Shown here: one piece after another, positions 8,981 through 17,410 of the stretch
How the letters are laid out: each line of letters opens with the position of its first letter
Numbering within the stretch: position 1 is the stretch's first letter
Source: Geodermatophilaceae bacterium NBWT11
Lineage (GTDB): Bacteria > Actinomycetota > Actinomycetes > Mycobacteriales > Geodermatophilaceae
DNA length: 64,000 nt
NCBI GenBank assembly: GCA_014218215.1
Contig: CP043652.1
Span: 3,534,001-3,598,000, forward strand
Reading direction: 5' to 3'
Made by a program: the position numbers and the translations under genes
Notes under the pieces: generated by a model
Seen by the model: only the letters and a program-made list of their open reading frames with translations
Database searches by the model: none
What the model was told of the DNA's origin: nothing

Positions 8981-10819
8981 GTGACTGCACCCGCCCGCAC
9001 CGACCCGACCCGCATCCGGAACTTCTGCATCATCGCCCACATCGACCACGGCAAGTCGACGTTGGCCGATCGGATGCTCGAGGTGACCGGCATCGTCGAG
9101 GGGCGCAACATGCGCGCCCAGTACCTCGACCGGATGGACATCGAGCGCGAGCGCGGGATCACCATCAAGAGCCAGAACGTGCGGCTGCCGTGGACCCCGC
9201 GCACCGGCGAGCACGTGGGCACCGAGTTCGTGCTCGACATGATCGACACCCCGGGCCACGTGGACTTCACCTACGAGGTGTCCCGCTCGCTGGCTGCCTG
9301 CGAGGGGGCCGTGCTGCTGGTCGACGCCGCCCAGGGCATCGAGGCCCAGACGCTGGCCAACCTGTACCTGGCCATCGAGAACAACCTGACGATCATCCCG
9401 GTGCTCAACAAGATCGACCTGCCGGCGGCGCAGCCGGAGAAGTTCGCCGCCGAGATCGCGCACATCATCGGCTGCGACCCCGACGACGTGCTGAGGGTCA
9501 GCGGCAAGACCGGCGAGGGCGTGCCCGAGCTGCTGGACATGATCGTGGAGAAGATCCCGGCCCCCACCGGCAAGGCCGACGGTCCGGCCCGGGCGCTGAT
9601 CTTCGACTCCGTCTACGACATCTACCGCGGGGTCATCACCTACGTCCGCGTCGTCGACGGCCGGATCTCCGGCCGCGAGCGGATCAAGATGATGAGCAAC
9701 AACGTCACCCACGAGCTGCTCGAGATCGGGGTCATCAGCCCTGAGCCCAAGCCGGTGGAGAGCCTCGGCGTCGGCGAGGTGGGGTACTTCATCACCGGGG
9801 TGAAGGACGTGCGCCAGTCGCGGGTCGGGGACACCGTGACCCTGCAGCACGCGGCGGCGACCGAGTCCCTCGGCGGTTACCGCGACCCCAACCCGATGGT
9901 CTACTCGGGGCTCTACCCGATCGACGGCAGCGAGTACCAGCTGCTGCGTGAGTCCCTGGACAAGCTGCTGCTCAACGACGCCGCGCTGGTCTACGAGCCC
10001 GAGACGTCGGCGGCGCTGGGCTTCGGCTTCCGGGTCGGCTTCCTGGGCCTGCTGCACCTGGAGATCGTCCGCGAGCGTCTCGAGCGCGAGAGCGGACTGA
10101 GCCTCATCTCGACCGCGCCCAACGTCGTCTACCGGGTGGTGATGGAGGACAGCAGTGAGCGCGTCGTCACCAACCCCAGCGACTGGCCGCACGGGAAGAT
10201 GGAGAAGATCTACGAGCCGATCGTGAACGCCACGGTGATCGCCCCCAGCGACTACACCGGCACGATCATGGAGCTCTGCCAGGGCCGCCGCGGTTCGCTG
10301 ACCGGGATGGACTACCTGTCCGAGTCCCGCGTCGAGCTCCGCTACACGCTGCCGCTGGGCGAGATCATCTTCGACTTCTTCGACTCGCTGAAGTCCCGCA
10401 CCCGCGGCTACGCCAGCCTGGACTACGCCGAGGCCGGCGAGCAGGAGGCCGACCTGGTCAAGGTCGACATCCTGCTGCAGGGCGAGGCCGTCGACGCGTT
10501 CTCCGCGATCGTGCACCGGGACAAGTCCTACGGCTACGGCGTGATGATGGCTGGCAAGCTGCGCGAGCTCATCCCGCGCCAGCAGTTCGAGGTGCCCATC
10601 CAGGCCGCCATCGGCGCCCGGGTCATCGCCCGCGAGACCGTCCGCGCGATCCGCAAGGACGTGCTGGCCAAGTGCTACGGCGGTGACATCACCCGCAAGC
10701 GCAAGCTGCTGGAGAAGCAGAAGGAGGGCAAGAAGCGGATGAAGATGGTCGGCCGCGTCGAGGTCCCCCAGGAGGCCTTCGTGGCCGCGCTCTCCAACGC
10801 CGAGCCCGCGAAGAAGTGA
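8981..10819 (+). CDS. lepA: Elongation factor 4 (back-translocase)
   Basis: LepA is a ribosome-bound GTPase related to EF-G that acts under ionic or cold stress and in initiation. G1 is [10 protein letters not shown], the switch region is [15 protein letters not shown]3 is DTPGHVDF and G4 is NKIDLP. The C-terminus has the LepA-specific tail [32 protein letters not shown] place the start at the GTG at 8981 ([20 protein letters not shown]), giving 612 residues, the usual size; an upstream in-frame start at 8909 adds residues not expected in the family. The stop overlaps the GTG of the MOSC gene by one or two bases, so the two are translationally coupled. Confidence 0.96.
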   Translation: MTAPARTDPTRIRNFCIIAHIDHGKSTLADRMLEVTGIVEGRNMRAQYLDRMDIERERGITIKSQNVRLPWTPRTGEHVGTEFVLDMIDTPGHVDFTYEVSRSLAACEGAVLLVDAAQGIEAQTLANLYLAIENNLTIIPVLNKIDLPAAQPEKFAAEIAHIIGCDPDDVLRVSGKTGEGVPELLDMIVEKIPAPTGKADGPARALIFDSVYDIYRGVITYVRVVDGRISGRERIKMMSNNVTHELLEIGVISPEPKPVESLGVGEVGYFITGVKDVRQSRVGDTVTLQHAAATESLGGYRDPNPMVYSGLYPIDGSEYQLLRESLDKLLLNDAALVYEPETSAALGFGFRVGFLGLLHLEIVRERLERESGLSLISTAPNVVYRVVMEDSSERVVTNPSDWPHGKMEKIYEPIVNATVIAPSDYTGTIMELCQGRRGSLTGMDYLSESRVELRYTLPLGEIIFDFFDSLKSRTRGYASLDYAEAGEQEADLVKVDILLQGEAVDAFSAIVHRDKSYGYGVMMAGKLRELIPRQQFEVPIQAAIGARVIARETVRAIRKDVLAKCYGGDITRKRKLLEKQKEGKKRMKMVGRVEVPQEAFVAALSNAEPAKK

Positions 10820-11463
10820 CCGGCCGGCTCGAGGCGGTCTGCGTGTCCGGCGCGGACCTCCACCCGCTGCCGGGCAAGCGCCCCTCGACGTCGGGCATCC
10901 ACAAGCGCCCGGTCGACGGCCGGGTCGCCGTCCTCGAGGAGACCCTGGACGGCGACCGGCAGGTCAACCGCAAGCACCACGGCGGCGAGGGCCAGGCGGT
11001 CTACGCCTACGCCCAGGCCGACGCCGACTGGTGGCAGACCGAGCTGGACCGGGAGCTCCCGGCCGGTGCGTTCGGGGAGAACCTGCGCACCACCGGCCTG
11101 GACCTGACGAACGCCGTCCTCGGCGAGCGGTGGGCCGTCGGCTCGGCGGTGTTCGAGGTGACCGCACCGCGCATCCCGTGCGCGAACTTCGCCCGCTTCT
11201 GGGACGTGCCCGACCTGGTCAAGCGGTTCACCGCGCACGGGGCGTCGGGTGCCTACCTGCGGGTGCTGCAGACCGGGGAGATCGGTGCCGGCGACGCCGT
11301 CGAGGTGCTCTCCCGTCCCGACCACGGGGTGACCACGGGCCTGCTGTTCCGGGCGCTGACCACCCAGCGCGCCCGCCTGGTGGAGGTCGAGCCCGCGCTT
11401 GCCGCCGTCCCGGACAAGGACCGCGCCAAGCTCTCCGCCCGGATCGCGGCCCTGCAGGCCTGA
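10816..11463 (+). CDS. MOSC domain-containing protein (YiiM-like)
   Basis: MOSC domains bind sulfur or molybdenum cofactor sulfur; YiiM-type members reduce N-hydroxylated compounds with a Moco-linked system. The sequence has [44 protein letters not shown] and the conserved cysteine context [23 protein letters not shown], all typical of YiiM-like proteins. Length is 215 residues. The GTG at 10816 overlaps the lepA stop, so it is expressed with lepA. No other Moco gene is visible nearby, and the cellular substrate is not known. Confidence 0.85.
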   Translation: MTGRLEAVCVSGADLHPLPGKRPSTSGIHKRPVDGRVAVLEETLDGDRQVNRKHHGGEGQAVYAYAQADADWWQTELDRELPAGAFGENLRTTGLDLTNAVLGERWAVGSAVFEVTAPRIPCANFARFWDVPDLVKRFTAHGASGAYLRVLQTGEIGAGDAVEVLSRPDHGVTTGLLFRALTTQRARLVEVEPALAAVPDKDRAKLSARIAALQA

Positions 11464-11515
11464 GCCCGCGCTACTGTCCGCCCGGGCCCCAGCGGGGGGC
11501 GCGGGGGAGGGACAC

Positions 11516-12202
11516 GTGCGGGTGCGGACGACGGCGGTGCTGCTGCTCAGCGCCCTGGTGACGGCGGCCTGTGGCGGCGGCAGCGACGAGTCGGCCGGCG
11601 ACCTCCTCGCCCGGGCCAAGACCACCCTGGACGCCGCGTCCAGCGTGCACTTCGTGCTCACCAGCGACGGCGCGCCCAGCGGGGGCACCGCGGTGCTCGG
11701 CGGCGAGGGCGACATCGCCCGGCCGGCCTCCTTCGAGGGCACCCTGCAGGTCCAGGCGTTGGGCAGCTCGGTCGACGCGCAGGTCGTGTCGGTCGACGGC
11801 ACCGTCTACGCCCAGCTCCCCCTCACCAGCGGCTTCAGCGTGGTCGACCCGGCGACCCTCGGCTTCGGCGACCCCGGCGCGCTCATCGACCCCGACGACG
11901 GCATCTCCCAGCTGCTGACCGCGGTCGAGTCCCCGGAGCTGGGTGAGGAGTCCCGGGTGGACGGCGAGGTCGTCCGGGAGGTCACCGGGTCGCTGCCCGG
12001 TGACCTGGTGGAGTCGCTGCTGACCACCGAGGACCCGTCGCAGCCGGTGGACGCGGTGTTCTCGATCGCGACGGACTCCGGCGAACTGCGCGAGGTGGCG
12101 CTGACCGGGCCGTTCTTCACCGCCGACGACGCGGGCGGCTACACGATCGTCCTGTCCGACTTCGGGGCCGATGTCCAGATCACCGCACCCCCCACCGGCT
12201 GA
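11516..12202 (+). CDS. LppX/LprAFG-family lipoprotein, LprG-like
   Basis: A 228-residue secreted lipoprotein. The signal peptide VRVRTTAVLLLSALVTAAC ends in a lipobox (LVTAAC), and the mature part starts GGGSDESAGDLLARAKTTLDAASSVHFVLTSDG, the LppX/LprG start with the DASSVHF pattern. LprG-like proteins carry triacylated lipids or lipoglycans across the periplasm in a hydrophobic pocket. The next gene is an MFS exporter whose start lies 32 bp inside this gene; in M. tuberculosis LprG (Rv1411c) and the exporter P55 (Rv1410c) form the same pair. The start GTG at 11516 gives a short, clean signal peptide and follows GGGGGAGGG. Function as a lipid carrier is inferred from family and neighbour. Confidence 0.85.
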   Translation: MRVRTTAVLLLSALVTAACGGGSDESAGDLLARAKTTLDAASSVHFVLTSDGAPSGGTAVLGGEGDIARPASFEGTLQVQALGSSVDAQVVSVDGTVYAQLPLTSGFSVVDPATLGFGDPGALIDPDDGISQLLTAVESPELGEESRVDGEVVREVTGSLPGDLVESLLTTEDPSQPVDAVFSIATDSGELREVALTGPFFTADDAGGYTIVLSDFGADVQITAPPTG

Positions 12203-13889
12203 CGTCCGGGCGCCCGGGCGGGGCACCCTCGCCCTGGCGACCCTCGCCGTCCTGGTCTCGGCCGCCGACACCTACGTCGTCGTCCTGGCCCTGCCCGACA
12301 TCCTCACCGGCGTCGGGGTGGGACTGGACCAGCTCCAGCGGGCCACCCCGATCGTCGGCGGGTTCCTGCTCGGCTACACCGCCACGCTGCCCCTGCTCGG
12401 CCGGCTCGCCGACCTCCGCGGACGGCTGCCGGTGTTGGTCGGCTGCCTGCTGCTGTTCGCACTCGGCTCGCTGCTGACCGCCACCGCGGTCGACCTGGGG
12501 CCGGCGGTGCTCGGCCGCGGGCTCCAGGGCGTGGGCGCCGGCGGGCTGGTGCCGGCCACCCTCGCGCTGGTCGCCGACCGGTGGCCGCCGGAGCGCCGGG
12601 CGGTGCCGTTGGGCGTGGTCGGTGCGGTGCAGGAGGCCGGCGCCGTCCTCGGGCCGCTGGCCGGGGCCGCCGTGCTGGCCGTCACCGACTGGCGCGGGAT
12701 CTTCTGGCTCAACCTCGTCCTGGGGGTCGCGCTCGCGGTCGCGCTGCGGGTGACCGGGCCACCCCGGGAGGGCCGGGACGTCGTCGGCACGGCGCTCGCG
12801 GTGCTCGCCGCGGCGGCGCTGGCCCTGCAGCTCGGCGAGCCCGACGCGCTGGCCACCGACGTCACCCTCGGGCTGGCCTGGGTGCCGCTGGTCGGTCCGG
12901 GCTGGACGACGCCGCTGGTGCTCGTCACTGTGCTCGCGACCGTGGGGGTGCTGGTGCGGTCGGCGACCGCGGCGCACCCCGTGCTCCCGGTCCGCGGGCT
13001 GCCGCGGCTGGCTCGCGAGGTGGACCTGCTCGGCGCGGTGCTGGTCGTCGTCGCGCTCGGCAGCCTGGTGTGGGCGTTCGCCGCTGCCGACCCGGCGTCG
13101 GAGGTGGTCGCGCACGGGCCATTGCTCCTGCCGCTGGCGGCGGTCGCGGCGGTGGCGTTCGTGCTGCACGAGCGCCGGACGGCGGACCCGCTCGTGCCCC
13201 TCGGTGACCTACGGCCGGTCGGCGCGTGGGGGGCGCTGCTGGTGAACCTGCTGGTCGGCGTCGCGCTGGTGGCGGCGCTGGTCGACGTCCCGCTGTTCGC
13301 CCGGGCCACCACCGCGACCGATCAGCTGGGCGCCGCGCTGGTGCTGGTGGAGCTGCTCGTCGCCGTCCCGGTCGGCGCGGTGGCCGGTGGCTGGCTGTGC
13401 CGGGTCGTCGGCCCGCGGTGGGTGGCCGGTGCCGGGATGGCGCTGGCCACGGTCGCCTTCCTGGCGATGGCCCGCTGGGACGCCACGGCGCTGGACTCCT
13501 GGACGTCGACCGCCGCGCTGCTGGTCGCCGGGCTCGGCTTCGGGCTGGCGGTCGCCCCGGTCAGCGCCGTGCTCCTGGCTGTCACCCCGCAGCGGGTGCA
13601 CGGCAGCGCGAGCGCGCTGGTCGTCGTCTCCCGGACCGTCGGGATGCTCGTCGGGCTGTCGCTGCTGACCGCGATCGCGCTCCGCCGGTTCACCGCCGCG
13701 GTGGCCGAGATCCCCAGCCCGCTGGTCACGTGCCCGACCAGCCCCACCGCGTGCCCGGCCTACGAGGCGGCGACCGACGCCGCCGTCCTCACCCAGCTGC
13801 ACACGGTCTTCGCCGGCGCCGCGATCGCTGCCGCCCTGGCCGCCGTCGCCGCTGTTCTCCTGCTCCGGGCGCCCCTACCGGAGCGTTGA
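12171..13889 (+). CDS. MFS exporter, P55/EmrB type
   Basis: A 572-residue major facilitator with about 14 predicted membrane segments (DHA2 type). Motif A-like GRLADLRGRLPVLV follows helix 2, and AADTYVVVLALPDILTGVG marks helix 1 as in the P55 group. GLQGVGAGGLVPATLALVADRWP is the typical helix 4/5 region. It overlaps the upstream lprG-like gene by 32 bp, so both are expected on one mRNA. In M. tuberculosis P55 works with LprG to export triacylglycerol and lipoglycans and contributes to drug efflux; the same role is inferred here. The ATG at 12171 is used. The stop lies inside a strong inverted repeat. Confidence 0.88.
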   Translation: MSRSPHPPPADVRAPGRGTLALATLAVLVSAADTYVVVLALPDILTGVGVGLDQLQRATPIVGGFLLGYTATLPLLGRLADLRGRLPVLVGCLLLFALGSLLTATAVDLGPAVLGRGLQGVGAGGLVPATLALVADRWPPERRAVPLGVVGAVQEAGAVLGPLAGAAVLAVTDWRGIFWLNLVLGVALAVALRVTGPPREGRDVVGTALAVLAAAALALQLGEPDALATDVTLGLAWVPLVGPGWTTPLVLVTVLATVGVLVRSATAAHPVLPVRGLPRLAREVDLLGAVLVVVALGSLVWAFAAADPASEVVAHGPLLLPLAAVAAVAFVLHERRTADPLVPLGDLRPVGAWGALLVNLLVGVALVAALVDVPLFARATTATDQLGAALVLVELLVAVPVGAVAGGWLCRVVGPRWVAGAGMALATVAFLAMARWDATALDSWTSTAALLVAGLGFGLAVAPVSAVLLAVTPQRVHGSASALVVVSRTVGMLVGLSLLTAIALRRFTAAVAEIPSPLVTCPTSPTACPAYEAATDAAVLTQLHTVFAGAAIAAALAAVAAVLLLRAPLPER

Positions 13890-13974
13890 TCAGGGTCCTG
13901 CACCGACGTGCGTCCTCCCTCGTGGACGTTGGCGCGGGAGGACGCACGTTGATCAGGGACCCTGATCAACGCTC
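13881..13974. terminator. Nested inverted repeats between convergent genes
   Basis: An 18-bp arm at 13881-13898 (GAGCGTTGATCAGGGTCC) pairs perfectly with 13957-13974. Inside it, ACGTGCGTCCTCCC at 13906-13919 pairs with 13936-13949 around a 16-base loop. A third TTGATCAGGG at 13949-13958 could pair with 13960-13969 instead. The outer arm includes the TGA of the MFS gene. It probably acts as a terminator for both flanking genes and may be a dispersed repeat family. Confidence 0.7.
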
Positions 13975-13979
13975 AGGGG

Positions 13980-14945
13980 TCAGACGGTGAAGACGATCTT
14001 CCCGGCGGTGCGGCCCTCGACCATCCGGGCGAAGCCGTCGCGGGCATCGGCCAGCGGCATCTCGACGTCGATGAGCGGGCGGACGCCGGAGGTGGCGCAG
14101 AACTGGATCAGGGACTCCAGCTCGGTGCGGGTGCCCATGGTGGAACCGACCACCGAGAGCTGGGTGAAGAAGACCCGGTTGAGCTCGGCGGAGGGGTCGA
14201 AGCCGGTCGTGGCACCCGAGACGACGAGGGTGCCACCGGGCTTGAGGGACTTGACGCTGTGCGACCAGGTGGCCTTGCCGACGGTCTCCATGACCGCGTC
14301 GACCCGGCCGGGGAGCCGGGCGCCGGTCTCGAAGGCCTGGTCGGCGCCGAGCGCGACGGCTGCGGCGCGCTTGTCCTCGCTGCGCCCGGTCACCCACACC
14401 CGGAAGCCGGCGTGCGAGCCGAGCACGATGAGCGCCGTCGCCACGCCGCCGGAGGCGCCCTGCACCAGCACGGTCTGCCCCGGGCGCAGGCCGGACTTCA
14501 CGAACAGCATCCGGTAGGCGGTCAGCCAGGCGGTGGGCAGGCAGGCGGCCTCCGCGAAGGACAGCTCGGCCGGCTTGGGCAGCACGTTCCCGCGGGGGAC
14601 GACGACCTGCTGGGCCAGCGTGCCCTGGTGCTTCTCGCTCAGCAGCGAGCGCTTGGGGTCCAGTGTCTCGTCGCCCCGCCAGTCGGGGGAGCTGATGACC
14701 GCGTGCACGACGACCTCGTTGCCGTCGGGGTCGGTGCCCGCGGCGTCGCAGCCCAGGATCATCGGCATCTTCTCCGCGGGCAGGCCGACCCCGCGCAGGC
14801 TGAAGACGTCGTGGTGGTTGAGCGAGGCGGCCTTGACGTCGATCGTCACCCAGCCGTCGGGGGCCTCGGGGGCCGGGCGTTCGCCGACCTCCAGCACCGA
14901 GAGCGGGTCGTCGGGGGACGGGGTGGACACGAAGGCTGCCAGCAT
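13980..14945 (-). CDS. Zinc-type alcohol dehydrogenase-like / quinone oxidoreductase (MDR family)
   Basis: A 321-residue medium-chain dehydrogenase/reductase. The GroES-like N-terminal domain has VTIDVKAASLNHHDVFSLRGVG; the NAD(P)-binding Rossmann motif is VLVQGASGGVATALIVLGSHAG. The usual zinc ligands of alcohol dehydrogenases are not obvious (LGCDAAG instead of GHE), so it is probably a zinc-free quinone-oxidoreductase-like enzyme using NADPH. The substrate cannot be told from sequence. The ATG at 14945 is well placed. It is convergent with the MFS gene and lies 41 bp upstream of the selD stop without obvious functional link. Confidence 0.85.
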   Translation of the reverse strand: MLAAFVSTPSPDDPLSVLEVGERPAPEAPDGWVTIDVKAASLNHHDVFSLRGVGLPAEKMPMILGCDAAGTDPDGNEVVVHAVISSPDWRGDETLDPKRSLLSEKHQGTLAQQVVVPRGNVLPKPAELSFAEAACLPTAWLTAYRMLFVKSGLRPGQTVLVQGASGGVATALIVLGSHAGFRVWVTGRSEDKRAAAVALGADQAFETGARLPGRVDAVMETVGKATWSHSVKSLKPGGTLVVSGATTGFDPSAELNRVFFTQLSVVGSTMGTRTELESLIQFCATSGVRPLIDVEMPLADARDGFARMVEGRTAGKIVFTV

Positions 14946-14986
14946 GGCCCGACGCTAACGCCCGGCCCGACCTGGTGCGACGTGGG

Positions 14987-15988
14987 TCACCTGATGACGA
15001 CGGCGTGCTCCTGGGCGGGCACGAACTCCCCGATCACCGGGGCGCCGGGCACCTCACCGGCCAGCAGCAGCCCGCCGGAGGTCTGCGCGTCGGCGAGCAG
15101 CAGCGCGTCGTCCTCGGAGCAGGCGGTGAGGTCGGTGTGCGGGCGCACCCAGTCCAGGTTGCGGCGGGTGCCGCCGGAGACGTACCCGTCGGCGACGGAC
15201 TGCCGGGCGCCGGCCAGGTAGGGCACGGCGGCAGCGTCCACCACCGCGGTGACCCCGCTGGCCCGGGCCATCTTGTAGAGGTGGCCGAGCAGGCCGAACC
15301 CGGTGACGTCGGTGCCGGCCCGGATCCCGGCGGCGACCGCGGCGACCGACGCCTCGGCGTTCAGCCGGGACATCGAGTCGATGGCCTCCGGGGAGGGCTC
15401 CCCGGTGGCCTTCATCCGGTTGTTCAGGGTGCCCACGCCGAGGGCCTTGGTCAGCGAGATCGGGGTGCCGGCCACGGCGGCGTCGTTGCGGATCAGCCGT
15501 TCCAGGTCGACCAGGCCGGTGACCGCCATGCCGTAGGTGGGCTCGGGGGAGTCGATGGAGTGCCCGCCGCCGACGTGGCAGCCGGCGGCCTGGGCGACCT
15601 CCAGCCCGCCGCGGAGCACCTCGGCGGCCAGCTCGACGGGCAGCACGTCACGGGGCCAGCCCAGCAGGTTCACCGCGACCACCGGGGTGCCGCCCATGGC
15701 GTAGACGTCGCTCAGCGCGTTGGCCGCGGCGATCCTCCCGAAGGTGTACGCGTCGTCGACCACGGGGGTGAAGAAGTCGGTGGTGAGCACCAGGCCCTGC
15801 CCGCCGGCGATGCGCACCACCGCCGCGTCGTCGCCGTCGTCCAGACCGACCACGAGCTCGGCGGAGGGGTCGGTGGGTCCGGTGTGGGTGAGGCCGGCGA
15901 CGACGGCCTCCAGCTCACCGGGCGGGATCTTGCAGGCGCAGCCCCCGCCGTGGGCGAACTGGGTCAGCCGGATCGCGGTCGCCGTCAT
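14987..15988 (-). CDS. selD: Selenide, water dikinase (selenophosphate synthetase)
   Basis: SelD makes selenophosphate, the selenium donor for Sec-tRNA, from selenide and ATP. The catalytic loop is GGGCACKIPPGEL: the nucleophile is an ordinary cysteine followed by the essential lysine, so SelD itself is not a selenoprotein. Metal-binding aspartates lie in GLDDGDDAAV and TTDFFTPVVDD, and AANALSDVYAMGGTPVVAVNLLGWP is highly conserved. VTGFGLLGHLYKMARAS and DAQTSGGLLLAG complete the fold. Length is 333 residues. It is transcribed away from selC-selA-selB with only 27 bp between its start and the tRNA, so the two units share a short divergent control region. Confidence 0.97.
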   Translation of the reverse strand: MTATAIRLTQFAHGGGCACKIPPGELEAVVAGLTHTGPTDPSAELVVGLDDGDDAAVVRIAGGQGLVLTTDFFTPVVDDAYTFGRIAAANALSDVYAMGGTPVVAVNLLGWPRDVLPVELAAEVLRGGLEVAQAAGCHVGGGHSIDSPEPTYGMAVTGLVDLERLIRNDAAVAGTPISLTKALGVGTLNNRMKATGEPSPEAIDSMSRLNAEASVAAVAAGIRAGTDVTGFGLLGHLYKMARASGVTAVVDAAAVPYLAGARQSVADGYVSGGTRRNLDWVRPHTDLTACSEDDALLLADAQTSGGLLLAGEVPGAPVIGEFVPAQEHAVVIR

Positions 15989-16015
15989 GACCCGACCGTA
16001 CGTACTCTCAGCAGT

Positions 16016-16111
16016 GGAGGCGTCAGGGTGTCTGGTGACCCCCGCGGCCTCTAAAGCCGACGTGGCCCGGTACCCGGGTCAGGCGGGTTCGATTCCCGTC
16101 CGCCTCCGCCA
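16016..16111 (+). tRNA. selC: tRNA-Sec with anticodon CUA (reads UAG)
   Basis: A 96-base class II tRNA with encoded CCA. The acceptor arm GGAGGCGT/CCGCCTCC gives 7 pairs plus a T-C mismatch at the eighth; the T arm is GCGGG-TTCGATT-CCCGT, so the 8+5 layout of bacterial tRNA-Sec is present. The long variable arm GGCCCGG-TAC-CCGGGTC has 7 pairs. The anticodon loop (16049-16055) is CTCTAAA, placing CTA at 34-36, so it should decode UAG rather than UGA. The D arm pairs as GGG(T)GTC-TGGT-GACCCC with one bulged T, and the anticodon stem shows four canonical pairs plus a G-A. It lies between selD and selA. tRNA-Sec(CUA) with UAG-coded selenocysteine has been reported in Geodermatophilus and Blastococcus. 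Confidence 0.93.
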
Positions 16112-16129
16112 CAGCCCACCCCGGGAGAG

Positions 16130-17410
16130 ATGACGACCGACCCCCGCCGCCTCGTGCCGCGCACCGACGCCCTGCTCGCCGAGCCCCGGGTGGCCGCCGC
16201 CGCCGACCGGCTCGGCCGCGACCTGGTCAAGGCCGTCGTCCAGGACGTGCAGCAGCGGGTGCGCACCGGTGACCTGCCGCCGGACGACGCCGCCGACGCG
16301 GTGCTGGCCGCCCTGCCCGGGACGGCGTCCAGCCTGCACCGGGTGCTCAACGCGACCGGGGTGCTGGTGCACACCAACCTCGGCCGGGCCCCGTGGTCGG
16401 CGGCCGCGGTCGAGGCGGTCGTCGCGGCCAGCGGCACCACCGACGTCGAGCTGGACCTCGGCACCGGCCGCCGCGGGCCGCGCGGGGAGGGCGCGATCGG
16501 TGCCCTGCTGGCCGCGGTGCCGGCCGCCGAGGCGGCGATCGTGGTCAACAACTGCGCCGCCGCCCTCGCCCTCGTCGCCACCGCGCTCGGCGGTGAGCTG
16601 GTCGTGGCCCGCGGTGAGCTGGTGGAGATCGGCGACGGGTTCCGCATCCCGGACCTGCTGGAGTCCACCGGCGCGCGCCTGCGCGAGGTGGGGACGACGA
16701 ACCGGGTCACCGTCGACGACTACACCGCGGCGGTCGGGCCGCAGACCGGTGCAGTGCTGAAGATCCACCCGTCGAACTTCGTCGTCCGCGGCTTCACCCG
16801 GTCGGTCGAGGTCGCCGAGCTGGCCGCCGCCGTCGACGTGCCGGTGGTCGCCGACGTCGGCTCGGGACTGCTGCGTCCGCACCCCGCGCTGCCCGACGAG
16901 CCCGACCTGCAGACCACCCTCGCCGACGGCGCGGACCTGGTCCTGTGCAGCGGGGACAAGCTGCTCGGCGGTCCGCAGGCCGGACTGGTCTTGGGCCGGG
17001 CCGACCTGGTCCAGCGGCTGCGCCGGCACCCGCTCTACCGGGCACTGCGGGTGGACAAGACGACGCTGGCCGCACTGGAGGCCACGCTGCGCGGCCCGCA
17101 GCCACCGGTGCAGCGGATGCTCGTCGTCGACGTGTCCGAGCTGCGCACCCGGGCCGAGGCGGTGGTCGCGGCCCTGAGCGGCGATGCGCTCGTGGTCGAG
17201 GCGGGCGCCCGCGTCGGCGGGGGAGGGGCGCCGGAGTTCGAGCTGCCCAGCGTCGCGGTCTCGCTGCCGGCGTCGTTCGCCGAGCCGCTGCGGCACGGCA
17301 GCCCGCCGGTCGTCGGCTACACCGCCGAGGGCCGCACCCTGCTCGACCTGCGCAGCCTCGACCCGGCCGACGACGAGGCCCTGGTCGCAGCGGTGCTCGC
17401 GTGCAGGTAG
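16130..17410 (+). CDS. selA: L-seryl-tRNA(Sec) selenium transferase
   Basis: SelA is a PLP enzyme that turns Ser-tRNA-Sec into Sec-tRNA-Sec with selenophosphate. Conserved stretches include [61 protein letters not shown] and the PLP-lysine segment [18 protein letters not shown]. Length is 426 residues, slightly short of E. coli SelA but normal for actinobacteria. The ATG at 16130 follows GGGAGAG, 18 bp after selC. The coding region ends at TAG (17408-17410), the very codon selC should read; read-through would add only 17 residues before a TGA. The first ten bases of selB overlap this gene, so they are coupled. Confidence 0.96.
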   Translation: MTTDPRRLVPRTDALLAEPRVAAAADRLGRDLVKAVVQDVQQRVRTGDLPPDDAADAVLAALPGTASSLHRVLNATGVLVHTNLGRAPWSAAAVEAVVAASGTTDVELDLGTGRRGPRGEGAIGALLAAVPAAEAAIVVNNCAAALALVATALGGELVVARGELVEIGDGFRIPDLLESTGARLREVGTTNRVTVDDYTAAVGPQTGAVLKIHPSNFVVRGFTRSVEVAELAAAVDVPVVADVGSGLLRPHPALPDEPDLQTTLADGADLVLCSGDKLLGGPQAGLVLGRADLVQRLRRHPLYRALRVDKTTLAALEATLRGPQPPVQRMLVVDVSELRTRAEAVVAALSGDALVVEAGARVGGGGAPEFELPSVAVSLPASFAEPLRHGSPPVVGYTAEGRTLLDLRSLDPADDEALVAAVLACR

